In this document: positions 1-8,797 of the stretch, piece after piece
Position numbering within the stretch: position 1 is the first letter of the stretch
Layout: each line of letters begins with the position of its first letter
Source: Shimia sp965227725
Lineage (GTDB): Bacteria; Pseudomonadota; Alphaproteobacteria; Rhodobacterales; Rhodobacteraceae
Assembly: GCF_965227725.1 (NCBI RefSeq)
Contig: NZ_CBDDGH010000005.1
Location: forward strand, 1,518,967 to 1,582,966
Length of the DNA stretch: 64,000 bases
Direction of reading: 5' to 3'
Made by a program: the position numbers and the translations under genes
The notes under the pieces: generated by a model
The model's database searches: none
What the model saw: the letters and a program-made list of their open reading frames with translations, nothing else
Told to the model about the DNA's origin: nothing

Positions 1-1915
1 CCTGCGAGGAAATCCCGACCACATGAACGTCGTTGTCCACCGCGTCCTGCGCTGCTTCTGCCGGGGTCTGGAACAGCGGTCCCACATCCACGTCAAAGCC
101 GATATCGGCAAAGGCGGTCGCAATCACTTTTGCACCACGGTCATGGCCATCCTGACCCATCTTCACCACCAGCAGACGCGGACGGCGGCCTTCTTCTTCG
201 GCAAAGTCCTCGATGGATTTCTGAATGGCCGCAAAGCCCTCGTCGCCCTCATAGGCTGCGCCGTATACACCGGCGAGCGTCTTCACTTCAGCGCGGTGAC
301 GGCCGAATTCCTTCTCCATTGCCATGCTGATCTCTCCTACCGAGGCGCGGGCACGCGCGGCTTCCACTGCTGCGGCCAAGAGATTGCCGCCTTCTTTTGC
401 CACTTTTGTCAGGTTCTCAAGAGCGGCGTCACAGGCAGCGCTGTCACGCTCTGCCCGGATGCGCTCCAGACGGGCGATCTGGCTTTCGCGCACCGCCACG
501 TTGTCCACATCGAGAATGTCGATCGGGTCTTCCTGTTCCTTGCGGTACTTGTTGACCCCAACGATCACCTCGTCGCCCTTGTCGATCATCGCCTGACGGG
601 TCGCCGCGCTTTCCTCGATGCGCAGCTTCGGCATGCCGCTGGCCACCGCCTTGGTCATGCCGCCCATCTCCTCGACCTCTTCGATCAGCGCCCAGGCCTT
701 CTCAATCAGCTCATTGGTCAGGCTCTCGATGTAGTAAGAACCCGCCAGCGGATCGACCACATTGGTCACGCCGGTCTCTTCCTGCAGCACGAGCTGGGTG
801 TTGCGCGCGATGCGTGCGGAGAAATCGGTCGGCAGCGCGATGGCTTCATCCAGCGCGTTGGTGTGCAGCGACTGGGTGCCGCCCAGAACCGCGCTCATCG
901 CCTCATAGGCGGTGCGGATCACGTTGTTATAAGGATCCTGCTCCTGCAAGCTCACGCCAGAAGTCTGACAGTGGGTCCGCAGCATCTTGGAGCGTTCGGA
1001 TTTCGCGCCAAATTCAGTCATGATCTTGTGCCAGATCGTGCGCGCCGCGCGCAGCTTGGCGATCTCCATGAAGAAGTTCATGCCAATCGCAAAGAAGAAG
1101 CTCAGGCGGCCTGCGAATTTGTCCACATCCATGCCCGCATCCATCGCCGCGCGCACATATTCACGCCCGTCCGCCAGCGTGTAGGCCAGCTCCTGCACGA
1201 GGTTCGCCCCCGCTTCCTGCATGTGGTAGCCGGAGATCGAAATGCTGTTGAACTTCGGCATCTCGTTGGAGGTGTATTCGATGATGTCAGAGATGATCCG
1301 CATGCTTGGCTCAGGCGGATAGATATAGGTGTTGCGCACCATGAACTCTTTCAGAATGTCGTTCTGAATGGTGCCCGCCAGCAGGCTCTTGTCATGGCCC
1401 TGTTCTTCACCGGCCACAATGAAGTTCGCAAGGATCGGAATAACCGCGCCGTTCATGGTCATCGACACAGAGACTTTGTCCAGCGGAATGCCGTCAAACA
1501 GGATCTTCATGTCCTCAACGGAATCAATCGCCACACCGGCCTTGCCCACGTCACCCACCACGCGCTCGTGGTCGCTGTCATAGCCACGGTGTGTCGCCAG
1601 ATCGAAGGCCACAGACACACCCTGCTGACCGGCCGCGAGGTTGCGGCGGTAAAAGGCGTTGGATTCTTCGGCGGTGGAGAAGCCCGCATACTGGCGGATC
1701 GTCCAGGGACGGCCGGCATACATCGTCGCCTTGGGGCCGCGTGTGAACGGGCCAAAGCCCGGCAAGCTGCCCATATGCGGCAGATCCTGTGTGTCTTCTT
1801 CCGTGTAGAGCGGTTTGACATCAATGCCTTCGAGCGTTTTCCACGTCAAATCCTCAAGCGGTTTTCCACGCAGCTCTTTTTCCGCCAGTTCGGCCCATTT
1901 CTTGGTGTCTGTCAT
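1..1915 (-). CDS. scpA: Methylmalonyl-CoA mutase, N-terminal 638 residues (cut by window edge)
   Basis: Catalyses the adenosylcobalamin-dependent interconversion of methylmalonyl-CoA and succinyl-CoA, the last step of propionyl-CoA assimilation. The reading frame starts MTDTKKWAELAEKELRG and runs through the TIM-barrel catalytic domain (RPWTIRQYAGF, FDLATHRGYDSD, GISGYHMQEAG-type segments). It reaches the cobalamin-binding domain, where the base-off motif DGHDRG with its cobalt-ligating histidine is visible near position 130. The frame leaves the window after VVGISSQ, so roughly the last 70-75 residues of a usual ~710-residue single-chain mutase are missing. It lies 26 nt downstream of the sulfotransferase-like gene and probably shares its transcript; pccA is further upstream on the same strand. 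Identification is very secure; truncation is only an edge effect. Confidence 0.97.
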   Translation of the reverse strand, partial: MTDTKKWAELAEKELRGKPLEDLTWKTLEGIDVKPLYTEEDTQDLPHMGSLPGFGPFTRGPKATMYAGRPWTIRQYAGFSTAEESNAFYRRNLAAGQQGVSVAFDLATHRGYDSDHERVVGDVGKAGVAIDSVEDMKILFDGIPLDKVSVSMTMNGAVIPILANFIVAGEEQGHDKSLLAGTIQNDILKEFMVRNTYIYPPEPSMRIISDIIEYTSNEMPKFNSISISGYHMQEAGANLVQELAYTLADGREYVRAAMDAGMDVDKFAGRLSFFFAIGMNFFMEIAKLRAARTIWHKIMTEFGAKSERSKMLRTHCQTSGVSLQEQDPYNNVIRTAYEAMSAVLGGTQSLHTNALDEAIALPTDFSARIARNTQLVLQEETGVTNVVDPLAGSYYIESLTNELIEKAWALIEEVEEMGGMTKAVASGMPKLRIEESAATRQAMIDKGDEVIVGVNKYRKEQEDPIDILDVDNVAVRESQIARLERIRAERDSAACDAALENLTKVAKEGGNLLAAAVEAARARASVGEISMAMEKEFGRHRAEVKTLAGVYGAAYEGDEGFAAIQKSIEDFAEEEGRRPRLLVVKMGQDGHDRGAKVIATAFADIGFDVDVGPLFQTPAEAAQDAVDNDVHVVGISSQ

Positions 1916-1941
1916 CGACGTCATCCTCGTCTTCGTTTTTG

Positions 1942-2832
1942 CTAGCCAAAGCGGCTGGCACTGCCAGCCCTCTCCGGTGCGCTGTCTTCAATCAGATACG
2001 CCAGTCCATCCGCCCCGGCGCGCAGCCAGGCCAGATCTTCGACGTAAATTTCTCTCAAAATATCAACCTTGAAGGCATCAAACGGATGCCAGCGCCCCAT
2101 CCCATTGGGCAGTGCGTCAGGTGACTCCCCGCGGTCCCGCAGGATCTCTCTCAGCTCAGGCAGTTTGGGCACCTGAGCCAGACCGTTCAGGCGGAAGTTG
2201 GTCGGCGCTTCAAAACGTCCGCTGACCGCATATCCCAGCACGACCTCAGGCCGCGCGCCCAAACGCTCATAGGGGATCACCAGAATTTCGGCATCCGGCG
2301 CGGCGCAGGCCAGATCCAGCACCACTTTGCGCCAGCTGCGCGGCTGTGTGACCAGACGCTCCAGCTTTGCCTCATCCGGCAGGTCCCGGCCCCAGCGCAA
2401 CCCGTGCGCCAAAGCCCCTCCCCAATAGTCTTCAAGCGCGCGAATGCCGATGATCACGCGCTTCACACGTCCGCCAAAAGCATGCACAACCCGCGCCACC
2501 CGCTCCCCCGCCGCCGGGTAGAGCCGCTCTGCGGCGAGGTTGTTTTCCATGCTGCCCAGCATGTCCGGTTCAAGCACCATCAGATCCTTGACCTTGTCAC
2601 GCTCAAGCATGGCAGACCGCAATTGCACCCGCCCGGCCCCGCGTGCACGGCGTCGTTCCACGCCATGCAGACCGGATCTGAGAGTGACCCCGTCAAACAG
2701 GCCCTTGCGGGTGTGTTCTGTAGTCCAGACCGCCAAACCACGGGCCTGAAGCGACCGGCGGTTGCGATTGAGATAGCTTGCGAGTGTGGAAACCCCAGAG
2801 AGATGGGCCCCGACATGTAGGATGACGTCCAT
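1942..2832 (-). CDS. Sulfotransferase-like P-loop protein of unknown substrate
   Basis: A 296-residue protein beginning MDVILHVGAHLSGVSTLASY. The HVGAH-x-SG-x-STL segment resembles the 5'-phosphosulfate (PAPS) binding loop of sulfotransferases, but the usual Lys/Thr positions are changed, so catalytic competence is uncertain. A second segment (RVIIGIRALEDYWGGALAHG, about residues 120-140) is placed like the 3'-phosphate-binding region. I chose the start at 2832 because AAGGTG lies about 9 nt upstream and the protein then starts at the first beta strand; an in-frame ATG at 2898 would add 22 residues but lacks a good ribosome site. It is 26 nt upstream of the mutase gene and likely cotranscribed. 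The function is not established; the family assignment is my inference from the P-loop-like start. Confidence 0.7.
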   Translation of the reverse strand: MDVILHVGAHLSGVSTLASYLNRNRRSLQARGLAVWTTEHTRKGLFDGVTLRSGLHGVERRRARGAGRVQLRSAMLERDKVKDLMVLEPDMLGSMENNLAAERLYPAAGERVARVVHAFGGRVKRVIIGIRALEDYWGGALAHGLRWGRDLPDEAKLERLVTQPRSWRKVVLDLACAAPDAEILVIPYERLGARPEVVLGYAVSGRFEAPTNFRLNGLAQVPKLPELREILRDRGESPDALPNGMGRWHPFDAFKVDILREIYVEDLAWLRAGADGLAYLIEDSAPERAGSASRFG

Positions 2833-3009
2833 GGCTGCGCGCACCTTGCTAAAGGCCATACCCGCAGGGGCGGCCGGATATACAGAGACCGCCATCATGC
2901 ACAGACACCCATGGATATCTTGCTAATCGACTGTAAAATTTGACCCATTTTACGGTTAGGGATCGTATTGTGGGTCAGCACGCTTATATTGGGCGCAGCA
3001 GGAGAGAGA

Positions 3010-3483
3010 ATGACACACCGCTTAGCCCTTGTTCTAATTGCCTTTCTGTCAGCCACCGGCGTTGCGGCACAGGCCACCGAAGCCCCAACCGCCCCCGGCG
3101 CAGAAAACACCGAAAATGCACCACAACTTGTGCGCTCAGGCCTTGATGCGCAGCTCGAGGATTTCCGCTGGGTGAATCGGCTGATCGTGGTGTTTGCCGA
3201 TACCGAGCGCGATCCGCGCTTCATACAGCAGATGGAGCTCATTATTGCGCGCCCTGAAGCTTTGCTTGAGCGCGACGTGATTGTCTTCACCGACACCGAT
3301 CCGGCGGCCAAATCCCCACTGCGCCAGAAACTGCGCCCGCGCGGGTTCATGATGGCCTTTGTTGGCAAAGACGGCATCGTGTATTTCCGCAAACCGCTGC
3401 CGTGGTCCGTGCGTGAAATCTCTGCCAGCATCGACAAAAACCCGCTGCGCCAGCAGGAAATCCGCGACCGCCGCCAGCCGTGA
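3010..3483 (+). CDS. DUF4174 family secreted protein
   Basis: A 157-residue protein with a cleavable signal peptide (MTHRLALVLIAFLSATGVAAQA), followed by a low-complexity linker and a DUF4174-like domain (QLEDFRWVNRLIVVFADTERDP ... GKDGIVYFRKPLPW). The fold resembles a thioredoxin-like domain without a CxxC motif. The start at 3010 is favoured over 2968 by the AGGAGAGA ribosome site at 2999-3006 and because the signal peptide then begins at residue 1. It is convergent with the aldo/keto reductase (stop to stop 43 nt). The role is unknown; a periplasmic location is inferred from the signal peptide. Confidence 0.85.
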   Translation: MTHRLALVLIAFLSATGVAAQATEAPTAPGAENTENAPQLVRSGLDAQLEDFRWVNRLIVVFADTERDPRFIQQMELIIARPEALLERDVIVFTDTDPAAKSPLRQKLRPRGFMMAFVGKDGIVYFRKPLPWSVREISASIDKNPLRQQEIRDRRQP

Positions 3484-3484
3484 A

Positions 3485-3502
3485 CGCGCGCCTCTGCGCG
3501 CG
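3485..3502. terminator. GC-only hairpin between convergent genes
   Basis: CGCGCG (3485-3490) and CGCGCG (3497-3502) form a six-pair stem around a CCTCTG loop, two bases after the DUF4174 stop codon. There is no T-tract on either side, so if it ends transcription it does so weakly or with Rho. Confidence 0.3.
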
Positions 3503-3526
3503 GTGTGATATGCCCGGCGGCCGATC

Positions 3527-4441
3527 TCACGGCATCGCTTTCCCGCGTGCGGCGACCAGCACATCATACCAATCCTGACGGCTCAGACGCACGTCAAACA
3601 CCTTGGCGCTGTCTTTGATCCGCGCCACATTCTGGGTGCCGATCAGGGCAATAAGATTGCTGGGATGCGCCAGTACCCAGGCCAGTGCCACATGGTCCAC
3701 GCCGACGGATTCGCGTATGGCAATCCCCTCCAGCACAGTCAGCACGCGGGCCTCCTGCGTGCCCGCTTCCGGCTGATGCGCCGCCGTCAAACGGCCTCCG
3801 CCAAGCGGCGACCAGGCCATCACCGCAAGGTCCAACTCCTGCGCAATATCCAGCGTGCCATCTTCCAGCGGATCAATCGCGAGCGGTGAAAACTCCGGCT
3901 GGCTCGCGACCAGCGGAAAATCCAGCTTGCTCTGCAGCGCCCGGATCTGTGTGTGGGTGAAATTGCTCACCCCCGCTTCCCGGATTTTGCCCTCATGGCG
4001 CAGCTGCGTCAGCGCGTCCGCCACCTCCTCAAACGAGGCCAGCAGGTCGGGACGATGGATCAGGAAAACGTCGATGGTGTCGGTGCCAAGCCGCGCGAGC
4101 GAGCCTTCACAGCTCGCAATCAAGTTGGACGCGCGGCTGTCGTAAGGCACAGGCGGGTGAATGCCCGCTTTGGTCACCAGCACCGTGCGTGCGCGCAGAT
4201 CTTTTTCCGCGCGGTAGACAGCGCCAAGCACCTCTTCCGCAGCGCCAAAGCCTTCGGCGCCAAATCCGTAAATCGCCGCCGTGTCCACAAGGTTGGCGCC
4301 AATCTCCAGCGCCGCATGCACCTTCTGCGCCGCCTCCGCCGCTGTAGACCCTGCAAACCGCCAGCACCCATAGGCCAGCCGCCCGGTGTCAAACGGGCCA
4401 ATTTGGGTCGTCTTTGCAATGTGCAATGCGTCTCCGGTCAT
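3527..4441 (-). CDS. Aldo/keto reductase (YdhF-type)
   Basis: A 304-residue NAD(P)H-dependent oxidoreductase of the aldo/keto reductase superfamily. The catalytic tetrad is visible: Asp53 and Tyr58 in DTAAIYG, Lys91 in VTKAG, His129 in LIHRPD. The substrate-barrel strands SNFT, SQPEFSPL and WSPLGGGRL follow, and the cofactor segment ALIGTQNVARIKDS is near the C-terminus. The sequence is most like the E. coli YdhF group; the physiological carbonyl substrate cannot be told. It lies 73 nt downstream of pccA on the same strand. Its start codon directly abuts a nine-pair hairpin (4442-4477) that includes part of the AGGAG ribosome site, so translation may be structured. The family call is secure. 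Confidence 0.95.
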   Translation of the reverse strand: MTGDALHIAKTTQIGPFDTGRLAYGCWRFAGSTAAEAAQKVHAALEIGANLVDTAAIYGFGAEGFGAAEEVLGAVYRAEKDLRARTVLVTKAGIHPPVPYDSRASNLIASCEGSLARLGTDTIDVFLIHRPDLLASFEEVADALTQLRHEGKIREAGVSNFTHTQIRALQSKLDFPLVASQPEFSPLAIDPLEDGTLDIAQELDLAVMAWSPLGGGRLTAAHQPEAGTQEARVLTVLEGIAIRESVGVDHVALAWVLAHPSNLIALIGTQNVARIKDSAKVFDVRLSRQDWYDVLVAARGKAMP

Positions 4442-4477
4442 GGCGGGCTCCTATGGTTTCGGCGGTGAGAGCCCGCC
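4442..4477 (-). promoter_or_regulatory. Hairpin overlapping the ribosome site of the aldo/keto reductase gene
   Basis: Read on the minus strand, GGCGGGCTC and GAGCCCGCC form a perfect nine-pair, GC-rich stem with an 18-nt loop. The last stem base touches the ATG at 4441, and the GAG of the AGGAG ribosome site is inside the stem. It could reduce translation, or serve as a 3' stabilising stem for pccA mRNA; no T-tract follows. Confidence 0.5.
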
Positions 4478-4514
4478 CGACATCCAAGCCGGACGAGCCA
4501 TTGTCTGGATCAGA

Positions 4515-6542
4515 TCATTCGAATTCGATGATCACATCATCCACCGCAAGGCTGTCGCCTGCGGCTGCGTTGATCTTGCTGACCACGGCCTTCTTCTCGG
4601 CCCGCAGGATGTTTTCCATCTTCATGGCTTCTACCGTGCACAGCGCCTGACCTTCCTGCACTTCGTCCCCCACTTCCACGTCGACCTTCACGATCAGACC
4701 CGGCATTGGGCACAAGAGCATCTTGGAGGTGTCCGGCGGCAGCTTCTCCGGCATCAGCTTGGCAAGCTCGGCCTGACGTGGGGTGCGCACATGCACCTTC
4801 AGATCCGCACCACGGGTCCGCAGACGGAACCCGCCGGAGATTTTGCCAACCTTCAGCACCAGACGGCCATCCACATCGACCTCTGCCAACTGGTCACCCG
4901 GCGTCCAGTCAGAGGCCACACGCAGCTTGCTGCCATCCTCAAACTTGACGGTGGAGCCTTCCTTGTCGGCCTTCACCTTAACGGCAAAGTCATGCCCCTG
5001 CAGGGAGACAACCCACTTCTTGCCGACACGGCGCTCGTGGTTGTCCATGCGGCCCGACACACGGGTGCGACGGATCTCTGCCACGCGGTACATTGCCGCC
5101 GCAGCCGCCGCCACGCGCTTCAGCTGCGCCTCAGGCAGTTCCACACCGTCAAAGCCTTCCGGATACTGCTCTTCAATGAAGGCGGTGGTCATATCGCCTT
5201 TGATGAAGATCGGGTGATCCATCACCGCGCTCAGGAACGGCAGGTTGTGGCCAATGCCTTCGACTTCAAAGCTGTCCAGCGCCACACGCATCGCCTCAAT
5301 CGCCGCGTCGCGGGTCGGGGCCCATGTGCAGAGCTTGGCGATCATCGGGTCATAATACATGCTGATCTCGCCGCCTTCATAGACGCCGGTATCATTGCGC
5401 ACGACCTCATCGCCCGCATCACCGGGCTGGGTGCCCGGGGTATAGGCTTTGGTCTCCGCCGGTGGTCGGTAACGGGTCAGACGGCCAATAGACGGCAGGA
5501 AGTTGCGATAAGGATCTTCCGCATAGAGACGGTTCTCAATCGCCCAGCCCTGCAGCTTCACATCGTCTTGGGTGATGGTCAGCGGCTCGCCATTTGCGAC
5601 ACGGATCATCTGCTCCACAAGGTCCACACCGGTGATCAGCTCGGTCACAGGGTGTTCCACCTGCAGACGGGTGTTCATCTCAAGGAAGTAGAAGTTCTTG
5701 TCGCCATCCACGATGAATTCCACGGTCCCGGCAGAGGCATAGCCCACTGCTTTCGCCAGCGCGACAGATTGCTCGCCCATCGCCTTACGGGTGGCTTCAT
5801 CAAGGAACGGGCTTGGCGCCTCTTCCACAACTTTCTGGTTCCGGCGCTGGATCGAACATTCGCGCTCCCCCAGATAGACGCCGTTGCCATGCGCATCACA
5901 CAGCACCTGAATTTCAATGTGGCGCGGCTGGGTCACGAACTTCTCGATGAAGATACGGTCATCACCAAAGCTGTTGGCCGCCTCGTTCTTGGACGATTGG
6001 AAACCCTCGCGCGCTTCCTCATCATTCCACGCGATCCGCATGCCTTTGCCGCCGCCACCAGCGGAGGCTTTGATCATCACCGGATAGCCGATCTCGTTGG
6101 AGATCTTCACGGCCTCATCCGCATCCTCGATCAGGCCCATATAGCCCGGCACAGTGGACACATTGGCGTCCTGTGCGATCTTTTTGGAGGTGATCTTGTC
6201 CCCCATCGCCTCGATTGCCCCTTTAGGGGGGCCGATGAAGGCCACGCCAGCCGCTTCCAGCGCCTCGGCAAATTTCGCGTTTTCCGACAGGAAGCCATAG
6301 CCCGGATGCACCGCCTGCGCGCCGGTCTTCTTGATGGCGTCCATGACCTTGTCGATCACGATGTAGGATTGGTTGGCGGGCGGCGGGCCAATATGCACCG
6401 CTTCATCCGCCATCTGCACATGCAGCGCCTGCTTGTCGGCGTCAGAGTAAATCGCCACCGTCTTGATGCCCATCTTGCGGGCAGATTTGATCACACGGCA
6501 GGCAATCTCGCCCCGGTTGGCAATCAGGATCTTGTCGAACAT
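4515..6542 (-). CDS. pccA: Propionyl-CoA carboxylase alpha (biotin carboxylase/carrier) subunit
   Basis: This 675-residue subunit carboxylates biotin with ATP and bicarbonate and carries it to the PccB carboxyltransferase, making methylmalonyl-CoA. From the start: biotin carboxylase N-domain (MFDKILIANRGEIACRVI), ATP-grasp domain with the glycine-rich loop KASAGGGGKGMR, the EMNTRLQVEHPVTE active-site strand, a linker/BT domain, and a C-terminal biotinyl domain with EAMKM (biotin on Lys641). Length fits alphaproteobacterial PccA (about 665-680). pccB lies about 4.4 kb upstream on the same strand and the mutase follows downstream, which points to propionyl-CoA rather than acetyl-CoA or methylcrotonyl-CoA as substrate. 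Confidence 0.98.
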   Translation of the reverse strand: MFDKILIANRGEIACRVIKSARKMGIKTVAIYSDADKQALHVQMADEAVHIGPPPANQSYIVIDKVMDAIKKTGAQAVHPGYGFLSENAKFAEALEAAGVAFIGPPKGAIEAMGDKITSKKIAQDANVSTVPGYMGLIEDADEAVKISNEIGYPVMIKASAGGGGKGMRIAWNDEEAREGFQSSKNEAANSFGDDRIFIEKFVTQPRHIEIQVLCDAHGNGVYLGERECSIQRRNQKVVEEAPSPFLDEATRKAMGEQSVALAKAVGYASAGTVEFIVDGDKNFYFLEMNTRLQVEHPVTELITGVDLVEQMIRVANGEPLTITQDDVKLQGWAIENRLYAEDPYRNFLPSIGRLTRYRPPAETKAYTPGTQPGDAGDEVVRNDTGVYEGGEISMYYDPMIAKLCTWAPTRDAAIEAMRVALDSFEVEGIGHNLPFLSAVMDHPIFIKGDMTTAFIEEQYPEGFDGVELPEAQLKRVAAAAAAMYRVAEIRRTRVSGRMDNHERRVGKKWVVSLQGHDFAVKVKADKEGSTVKFEDGSKLRVASDWTPGDQLAEVDVDGRLVLKVGKISGGFRLRTRGADLKVHVRTPRQAELAKLMPEKLPPDTSKMLLCPMPGLIVKVDVEVGDEVQEGQALCTVEAMKMENILRAEKKAVVSKINAAAGDSLAVDDVIIEFE

Positions 6543-6594
6543 CGTCTCGTCCTTTTGGTCTTGTCAGGCCGCTTGCGCGGTCTGGTTTGGCAAC

Positions 6595-6632
6595 AAAAAA
6601 GCCACCCGCCCGCGCAAACGGGTGGATGGCTT
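6595..6632 (-). terminator. Rho-independent terminator of the small lipoprotein gene
   Basis: On the minus strand GCC(AT)CCACCCG pairs with CGGGTGGC and is followed directly by six T. It lies about 80 nt after the lipoprotein stop codon at 6715 and upstream of pccA, so pccA probably has its own promoter in 6543-6595 or depends on read-through. Confidence 0.75.
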
Positions 6633-6714
6633 CGTTTTCGGGTTCGACTGACGGGCAGCCGAATATCTCAGAACTGATGCCGGGGCCGCAGCTGCTGCCG
6701 CCGCCCGCGCTTCA

Positions 6715-6918
6715 TCAGCACTTGTTGGAGAATTCTTTACAATAAACGACGTTGGCTGCGCTGCCGATGACCGCGCCAGCGGCGAGGCTGCCGCCCACGA
6801 CCGCAGAGGCCGCAGTGCCTGCGCCCGCGCCGATGAGCGCCTGTTCGCCAAGGGTGTCGCCACAGGCGCCAAGCGCGGTGAGCGCACAGACGCCGAGAAT
6901 TGCTGCTTTGATACGCAT
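6715..6918 (-). CDS. Small glycine-zipper lipoprotein
   Basis: A 67-residue protein starting MRIKAAILGVCALTALGACG. The lipobox-like LGAC suggests lipidation of the cysteine at residue 19. The mature part is rich in Gly/Ala (ALIGAGAGTAASAVVGGSLA), a glycine-zipper pattern typical of small envelope lipoproteins, and ends KEFSNKC. An upstream in-frame extension to 7089 was rejected because the signal sequence would then be internal. A strong terminator follows it (6595-6632). The role is unknown; membrane association is inferred. Confidence 0.75.
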   Translation of the reverse strand: MRIKAAILGVCALTALGACGDTLGEQALIGAGAGTAASAVVGGSLAAGAVIGSAANVVYCKEFSNKC

Positions 6919-7562
6919 TGCTGAGTTTCCGATACCTGTGAGGGTCTTATGCCCTCTGCGTTTCTGCCTGCATCCGTCTGCCCGCTGCACAGCTCTTTGA
7001 CAGCCTGCGGTCCCGCGTTTTTCCAGCCTGCCTTTGATGAGGTCTGAACCGAAAAAACGGGTGATTCTGAAGGGACACGACAGAACCACCCGGAAGGGGA
7101 AGGGTAACGGAATACACTGTTACAGGAACCCGCCAGAACGGCGCATCCCACGGAAATCATGATGACACCAAATTTTGGGAACCAAAGCGCATTCTGCCCC
7201 GATGTGCCACCGTAGGCCGCATCCTGCTCAATCCGCTCACCCCAAGGCAACTTCCCGCCGACCGTATTTGGCAGGCACTGCGCGCGCTGGCGATCAACTG
7301 CCTTCACAAACACGCGAAAATTAGGAACCAATTGGTACACAAGTGCAGTTTCAAGAGGGGGTCGTTCACAAAGGCCCAACAATGGCGTGGTCTGCATTTT
7401 CAATACCTTACCCTTACGTAAGGCCCCTGCAGAGCGCGCTTTCACAAAACCGTCACAAAGCACTGAATTTTTGCTCACGCTGGCTCGCGGCGACGTCATT
7501 TCGACAATCCGCAAACCCGTGAAACGCATGGGGTGTTGCACGTCATTGAAAGGACCAGCCAC
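6919..7562. other. Long non-coding stretch between the lipoprotein and porin genes
   Basis: The 644-base divergent intergenic region holds no convincing gene. It contains two perfect palindromes: ACCAATTGGT (7327-7336) and CCTTACGTAAGG (7412-7423). The second is preceded by a partial copy (ACCTTACC), giving a repeated CTTAC pattern like the operators of MerR-family regulators. The porin promoter is expected in roughly 7400-7540. Confidence 0.5.
7412..7423. promoter_or_regulatory. Perfect 12-bp palindrome, candidate operator for the porin gene
   Basis: CCTTACGTAAGG is fully self-complementary and lies 140 nt upstream of the porin start, directly after a half-copy CCTTAC at 7406-7411. Spaced, short palindromes of this kind are used by MerR-type activators; which regulator would bind is not known. 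Confidence 0.4.
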
Positions 7563-8711
7563 ATGAGCAAACCCAGACATAAACTCTTGACTGTCGCGGC
7601 ATTGACCATAGGGACGACCGGCACTCTCGCGCAGGCCCAGGATCAAGGCACGCAGTCCGAGCTTGACGCGCTGCGCGCCCGCGTCGAGGCGCTTGAGGCC
7701 GGCAGCGAACCGGCCAGCACCGGCGGCGGCGACTTCAGCATTGGCGGCACCAGCGTCGACATCTACGGCTACCTGAAAGCCGACTTCTACTATGACACCG
7801 ACTTCCGGCAGGGCGACACGGCCTTCCCGAATGCCATCGGGGAGCCAGCCAACGCCACCGACGGCAGCTTTGGCGCCACCGCGCGGCAATCCCGCCTCGG
7901 CTTCCGCACCAGCACCGACACCGGCATCGGCAATGTCTCCGGACGCCTTGAGCTGGACCTGTTCGGCTCCGGTGGCACCGCAGAGCTGCGCCTGCGCCAC
8001 GCTAGCGTTCAGTTGGGCGACAACTGGCTGATCGGTCAGGACTGGACCAACTTCATGCCGCTGAGCCAATACCCCACCACGGTGGAATTCAACGGCCCCG
8101 TCGGCATCGCCTTCGCCCGTGTGCCGCAGATCCGCTACACCCACAGCTGGGACGCCCTGACCTTCAGTGCCTCCATCGAGGAAAACAACACCACCTCTGA
8201 TGACCCGACCTTCACCTCGGCCCTGTCTTACGACACCGACCTCTTCAGCGCCCGCGTGGCAGGCCTTGCTGGCACCGTGCGCACCGGTGGACAGGACATC
8301 GACCAGAGCGGCTTCACCCTCTCCGGCGCGGTTCGTCCCTGGGCGGGCGGTCTGTTCCAGGCCACCTATGTTGACGGCGAAGCCCTCGGCCCGCTGCTCA
8401 TCGGTGCAGGCAACGCCGCTGTCGGCGGTCAGGCCAACGACGTCTCCGGCTACACGCTGGAATTCCGTCAGGACATTGGCGAGCGCTGGAACGTGGGCAT
8501 CGCCTACGGCCGGGAAGACTACGACCTCGCCACATCCACAGGCACCCTCGCCTTTGACGAGCTGGAAACCATCCACCTCAACGCCTTCTACAAGGTGACG
8601 GATGATCTGACCTTCAGCGCGGAATACTTCATCGGGGAACGCAACGATGTGGCCACCGGGCGCACATTTGACTCCGACCGTATCCAGCTGGCTGTGCAGC
8701 TGAACTTTTAA
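7563..8711 (+). CDS. DcaP-like trimeric outer-membrane porin
   Basis: A 382-residue outer-membrane protein. The signal peptide (MSKPRHKLLTVAALTIGTTG ... AQAQ) is followed by a short coiled coil (SELDALRARVEALEA, roughly residues 30-45), as in DcaP porins where it helps trimerise. A beta barrel opens with VDIYGYLKADFYYD and closes with RIQLAVQLNF, a typical terminal phenylalanine strand. The start at 7563 follows AAGGA at 7550-7554; an earlier ATG at 7533 lacks a ribosome site. DcaP proteins let small, mostly negatively charged solutes such as dicarboxylates through the outer membrane; location between pccA and pccB suggests, but does not prove, a role in acid uptake. Confidence 0.9.
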   Translation: MSKPRHKLLTVAALTIGTTGTLAQAQDQGTQSELDALRARVEALEAGSEPASTGGGDFSIGGTSVDIYGYLKADFYYDTDFRQGDTAFPNAIGEPANATDGSFGATARQSRLGFRTSTDTGIGNVSGRLELDLFGSGGTAELRLRHASVQLGDNWLIGQDWTNFMPLSQYPTTVEFNGPVGIAFARVPQIRYTHSWDALTFSASIEENNTTSDDPTFTSALSYDTDLFSARVAGLAGTVRTGGQDIDQSGFTLSGAVRPWAGGLFQATYVDGEALGPLLIGAGNAAVGGQANDVSGYTLEFRQDIGERWNVGIAYGREDYDLATSTGTLAFDELETIHLNAFYKVTDDLTFSAEYFIGERNDVATGRTFDSDRIQLAVQLNF

Positions 8712-8718
8712 GCCAAAG

Positions 8719-8756
8719 CCATGGCCCTGCCCGCCAACAGCGGCAGGTGGGGCCAT
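8719..8756 (+). terminator. Imperfect hairpin after the porin gene
   Basis: ATGGCC-CTGCC and GGCAG-GTGGGGCCAT can fold into a bulged stem starting 17 nt after the porin stop. No T-tract is present, so termination is a tentative reading. Confidence 0.35.
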
Positions 8757-8797
8757 ACCCATTGGGGGCAACGTGATATGTGCGCCCGGCTGAAACA

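Noticed and set aside
23..1945. Long open frame on the plus strand (640 codons)
   Set aside because: It is the antisense of methylmalonyl-CoA mutase; composition is His/Arg/Leu-rich with no family pattern, as expected in GC-rich DNA.
4386..6677. Open frame of 763 codons on the plus strand
   Set aside because: Antisense shadow of pccA, whose protein is unmistakable on the other strand.
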